From Acidimicrobiaceae bacterium (GTDB lineage Bacteria > Actinomycetota > Acidimicrobiia > Acidimicrobiales > UBA10347), in assembly GCA_003485885.1 (NCBI GenBank), contig DNHM01000439.1, positions 345-8,881 on the forward strand: DNA of 8,537 nucleotides. Direction: 5' to 3'. The notes beneath the pieces were generated by a model, which had not been told where the DNA came from, did no database searches, and saw only the letters and a list, made by a program, of their open reading frames with translations. Shown one piece after another: positions 6,098 to 8,537 of this stretch. Within the stretch, counting starts at the first letter, position 1, and the number at the start of each line of letters is the position of its first letter. The translations under genes were made by a program, and so were the position numbers.

Positions 6098-7342
6098 ATG
6101 AAGTGTGAAGTTATTGCGGTTGGTACCGAGCTGCTGTTGGGCCAGATCGTGGACACCAACTCGTCCTATATCGGCGAGCAGCTTGCCTTAGCTGGGATCG
6201 ATAGTCATTTCCAGGTAAAGGTCGGTGACAATGCCGATCGGATGAGGTCCGCCATCGACCTGGCGCTATCACGAAGTGATGCCGTGATCTTGTGTGGCGG
6301 CCTCGGTCCGACTCAGGACGACATCACCCGCAACGTCGTTGCCGATGTGATGGGTGTGGAACTCGAAACCCGTCAAGAGTTGGTCGACAAGATCAGTGCC
6401 ATGTTCAGCCAACGGGGCCGGCAGATGCCACAGAACAATCTGCTCCAAGCCATGATTCCAGTTGGGGGCGAGCCCATACCGATCCAACCAGGGACCGCAC
6501 CCGGTCTGTGTTGCCCCATCGGCGACAAGGTCATCTACGCCGTGCCCGGTGTGCCATGGGAGATGACGCAGATGATCGATGGTTTCGTGCTCCCGGACCT
6601 ACGAGTGCGTGCAGGGATCACTTCGATTATCGCCAGTCGGGTGCTTCGTACCTGGGGCTCGAGTGAATCAGGACTGGCTGAGATGCTTGCCGATGAAATC
6701 ACCCGTCTCGATACGACCGGCGAAGCCACCATTGCCTTTCTTGCCAGTGGAATCGAAGGCCTGAAGGTGCGGATTACCGCAAAGGCCTCGACCCAGGAAG
6801 AGGTCGATGCCAAACTTGCCGCCGAGGAGATAATCGTACGTTCCATCATCGGCGACGACATGGTGTTCGGAACCGATGACGACACGATGGAGAGTGTGGT
6901 CGTCGACCTGTGTCGGGCTCAGGGCCTGAAGCTGGGGGTCGCTGAGTCGCTCACAGGTGGGCTTATCGGGCAACGAATCACGTCGCATCCAGGTGTCAGC
7001 GACGTCTTCCAGGGATCCATTGTGTCCTACGCCGATTCGGTCAAACGCGATGTTCTCGGCCTCGAAGACGTTGCTGCGATCAGTGACGAGGGGGCGATTG
7101 CTATGGCCGAAGGTGCAGCACGTGTTCTTCGCGCTGACTGCTCGGTAGCCGTGACAGGCGTGGCAGGTCCGGCCGAGTCAGGCGGTTATAAGGCCGGCAC
7201 CGTGTTCATGGCCACTCATGTCGACGGTGTTACCGAATCGTTGATGGTCGAGTGGCCCTTCGACCGGAAGCGCACCCGAGAATTTACCACGATCACCGTG
7301 CTGAACCAGCTTCGAAAACGACTGCTCGCTCGAGCCGCATGA
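6098..7342 (+). CDS. cinA: CinA: competence/damage-inducible family protein, probable NMN amidohydrolase
   Basis: At 414 residues this is a full-length two-domain CinA. The N-terminal molybdopterin-binding-like (COG1058) domain starts at the first residues with EVIAVGTELLLGQ, continues with CGGLGPTQDD (66-75) and ends after AVPGVPWEM. This domain is linked in the family to ADP-ribose pyrophosphatase activity. The C-terminal CinA domain begins about residue 260, with AESLTGG (282-288), a GSIVSYADSVKRDVLGL stretch and AVTGVAGP (351-358). That domain deamidates nicotinamide mononucleotide in characterised members, feeding NAD salvage. The competence name is historical, from its neighbourhood with recA in Firmicutes; here no recA is in view and a Ppx/GppA gene follows instead. 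The ATG is the family's usual start. The stop overlaps the next gene as ATGA. Confidence 0.94.
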   Translation: MKCEVIAVGTELLLGQIVDTNSSYIGEQLALAGIDSHFQVKVGDNADRMRSAIDLALSRSDAVILCGGLGPTQDDITRNVVADVMGVELETRQELVDKISAMFSQRGRQMPQNNLLQAMIPVGGEPIPIQPGTAPGLCCPIGDKVIYAVPGVPWEMTQMIDGFVLPDLRVRAGITSIIASRVLRTWGSSESGLAEMLADEITRLDTTGEATIAFLASGIEGLKVRITAKASTQEEVDAKLAAEEIIVRSIIGDDMVFGTDDDTMESVVVDLCRAQGLKLGVAESLTGGLIGQRITSHPGVSDVFQGSIVSYADSVKRDVLGLEDVAAISDEGAIAMAEGAARVLRADCSVAVTGVAGPAESGGYKAGTVFMATHVDGVTESLMVEWPFDRKRTREFTTITVLNQLRKRLLARAA

Positions 7343-8537
7343 CCAACCATGCCGCCATCGACATCGGCACGAACTCCGTTCACCTGCTCGTCGCCGAGGT
7401 TGGTCAAGACGGCGAGTTCACAGTCCTTACCACCGACAAGGAGACGGTGCGCCTTGGCGATGGACCGGGTGATATCCGGCTGCTGAGCGAGGACGCGATC
7501 AGTCGAGGTGTTGCTGCGCTGCGACGGTTTAAAGCTATTGCCGACAGTTTTGACGCAACCATCTATGCAGTTGCCACCAGCGCGGTTCGTGAATCAGACA
7601 ATGGCCATGTCTTCGTCGAACGGGCGGCGCAGGCTGGCGTGACCGTCGATGTGATCTCGGGGCCTGAAGAGGCCCGACTCATACACCTGGGTGTTCTCCA
7701 AGCGCTGCCAGTGTTTGATCAGCAGTTGCTGATGGTTGATATCGGAGGCGGCAGCACCGAGTTTCTGATTGGTAAGTCCGGCCGAAGCCTGGGTGCTCGC
7801 AGCCTGCGGATCGGCCATCTCCGGCTTACCAATCGATTCTTCCCTGGTGGTGTGATTACGGCCGAGTCGGTAGCGGCATGCCGGGTCTACACCCGTTCGT
7901 TTATCGTCCCGGTCGTGAACGCTCTGAAACGGTTGGGGCACCAGACTGCTATTGGGTCATCAGGAACAGCTGAAGCTCTGGGGGACATGATCAGACTCCG
8001 CTCCCACGGCGAGTCCGTCGGTGCTGGTCTCGACACCGTGATAACCGATGAAGGCCTCGATGCCTTGATCGACGAACTGGTGCAGTGGCCAACCCCCGAA
8101 GAACGAGCTGACGAGGTCGCAGGACTGGCCGACAAACGAGCCGACGTGATCGTGGGCGGTGCAATCTTGCTCGATGAGATCTTCCGGGCCTTTGAGATCC
8201 ATCGCATGATCACCAGCCCATTCGCGTTGCGTGAAGGTGTCTTGTTGGATCGCACGCTCGGCATCGAGACGGGCAGTTTGCGGCTATCTGATCTTCGCCG
8301 TGATTCGCTCATGCGTATGGTCGAAGACTTCGAAGAGGATCAGCCCCACGTGCTTCATGCCACAGAGTTGGCATTGGATCTGTTCGATCAGCTTTCGGAT
8401 CTTCACGGCTTGGCTCCAGCTGATCGCGAATTGCTCGAGGCGGCGGGCCTGCTGCACAACGTTGGCTTGTTCGTGTCACACGCTGCACATCACCAGCACA
8501 GCGAATACATCATTCGAAACAGCGACCGACTGACCGG
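7339..8537 (+). CDS. Ppx/GppA-family exopolyphosphatase or guanosine pentaphosphatase, 3' end cut by window
   Basis: The reading frame stays open from the ATG at 7339 to the window edge, giving 399 whole codons with no stop; family members usually reach about 500 residues. The actin-like ATPase fold is clear: phosphate-1 motif DIGTNSVHLLV (8-18), ISGPEEARLI with the likely catalytic Glu110/Glu111, phosphate-2 motif DIGGGSTEF (134-142) and the GSSGTAEAL motif (206-214). A C-terminal HD-like domain begins about residue 310, with LLHNVG (His373-Asn374) and SHAAHHQHS (380-388). The enzyme removes terminal phosphate from inorganic polyphosphate and/or converts pppGpp to ppGpp; sequence alone does not tell which, so no symbol is given. 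The ATG overlaps the cinA stop (ATGA), with no Shine-Dalgarno sequence or -10 box nearby, so expression probably depends on reading through cinA. Confidence 0.93.
   Translation, partial: MTNHAAIDIGTNSVHLLVAEVGQDGEFTVLTTDKETVRLGDGPGDIRLLSEDAISRGVAALRRFKAIADSFDATIYAVATSAVRESDNGHVFVERAAQAGVTVDVISGPEEARLIHLGVLQALPVFDQQLLMVDIGGGSTEFLIGKSGRSLGARSLRIGHLRLTNRFFPGGVITAESVAACRVYTRSFIVPVVNALKRLGHQTAIGSSGTAEALGDMIRLRSHGESVGAGLDTVITDEGLDALIDELVQWPTPEERADEVAGLADKRADVIVGGAILLDEIFRAFEIHRMITSPFALREGVLLDRTLGIETGSLRLSDLRRDSLMRMVEDFEEDQPHVLHATELALDLFDQLSDLHGLAPADRELLEAAGLLHNVGLFVSHAAHHQHSEYIIRNSDRLT

Noticed and set aside
7887..8312. Minus-strand open frame opposite ppx/gppA.
   Set aside because: Its composition is that of an antisense shadow; the plus strand carries clear Ppx/GppA motifs across the same stretch.
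8455..8460. Asn374 in place of Asp in the HD motif of the Ppx/GppA C-terminal domain, as a sign of inactivation.
   Set aside because: This position varies in the family (Asn or Glu also occur in Ppx proteins), and the catalytic phosphatase site is in the N-terminal domains, which are intact.
8231..8533. Plus-strand frame of 100 codons overlapping ppx/gppA in another frame.
   Set aside because: It is Cys/Ser/Thr-rich with no motif, while the ppx frame continues with the conserved LLHNVG and HHQHS motifs.
1..8537. A defence system, mobile element, CRISPR array or biosynthetic cluster.
   Set aside because: Every long frame on the + strand is a known core or widespread family; there are no direct repeats with spacers, transposase motifs or toxin-antitoxin pairs.

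Overview
The window reads as ordinary chromosomal DNA from a high-GC Gram-positive bacterium, most likely an actinobacterium and possibly of the Acidimicrobiia type. Three things support this: the GC-rich third codon positions, the rimO-pgsA-cinA gene order, and start codons placed directly behind TANNNT-type -10 boxes, as in actinobacterial leaderless genes. The class is an inference from style and synteny; no marker in the window settles it. All seven genes lie on the + strand and coding density is near 98%. The largest gap is 65 bases. I saw no tRNA, rRNA, CRISPR array, insertion sequence, integrase or sign of recent transfer.

Layout. A secreted, probably lipid-anchored DUF3179 protein (5-1351) comes first. 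It is followed by a 579-residue protein carrying the phosphohistidine swivel domain of PEP-utilising enzymes but no ATP-grasp domain (1370-3109). Next is a Na+/Ca2+-exchanger-family membrane protein (3159-4163). Then comes a compact housekeeping block: rimO (4156-5451), pgsA (5451-6032), cinA (6098-7342), and a Ppx/GppA phosphatase that runs off the right edge (7339 to the end). No intrinsic terminator (GC hairpin plus T-run) is visible in any gap.

How it works together. The genes do not form one biochemical pathway. They cover ribosome modification (RimO), phosphatidylglycerol synthesis (PgsA), nucleotide or NAD-cycle repair (CinA), polyphosphate/(p)ppGpp turnover (Ppx/GppA) and cation transport. 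Linkage is by expression. pgsA and ppx start inside the stop codon of the preceding gene and are probably translationally coupled. The other four starts that can be examined each have a TANNNT box ending exactly 6 or 7 bases upstream. This suggests separate promoters that produce leaderless mRNAs, including one for rimO that lies within the exchanger's coding sequence.

The most interesting signals are this repeated TANNNT-N6/7-start arrangement (three of the four boxes read TANCCT), the swivel-domain protein that lacks its ATP-grasp partner, and the two-copy architecture of the DUF3179 lipoprotein. I found no clearly new multi-gene system here.
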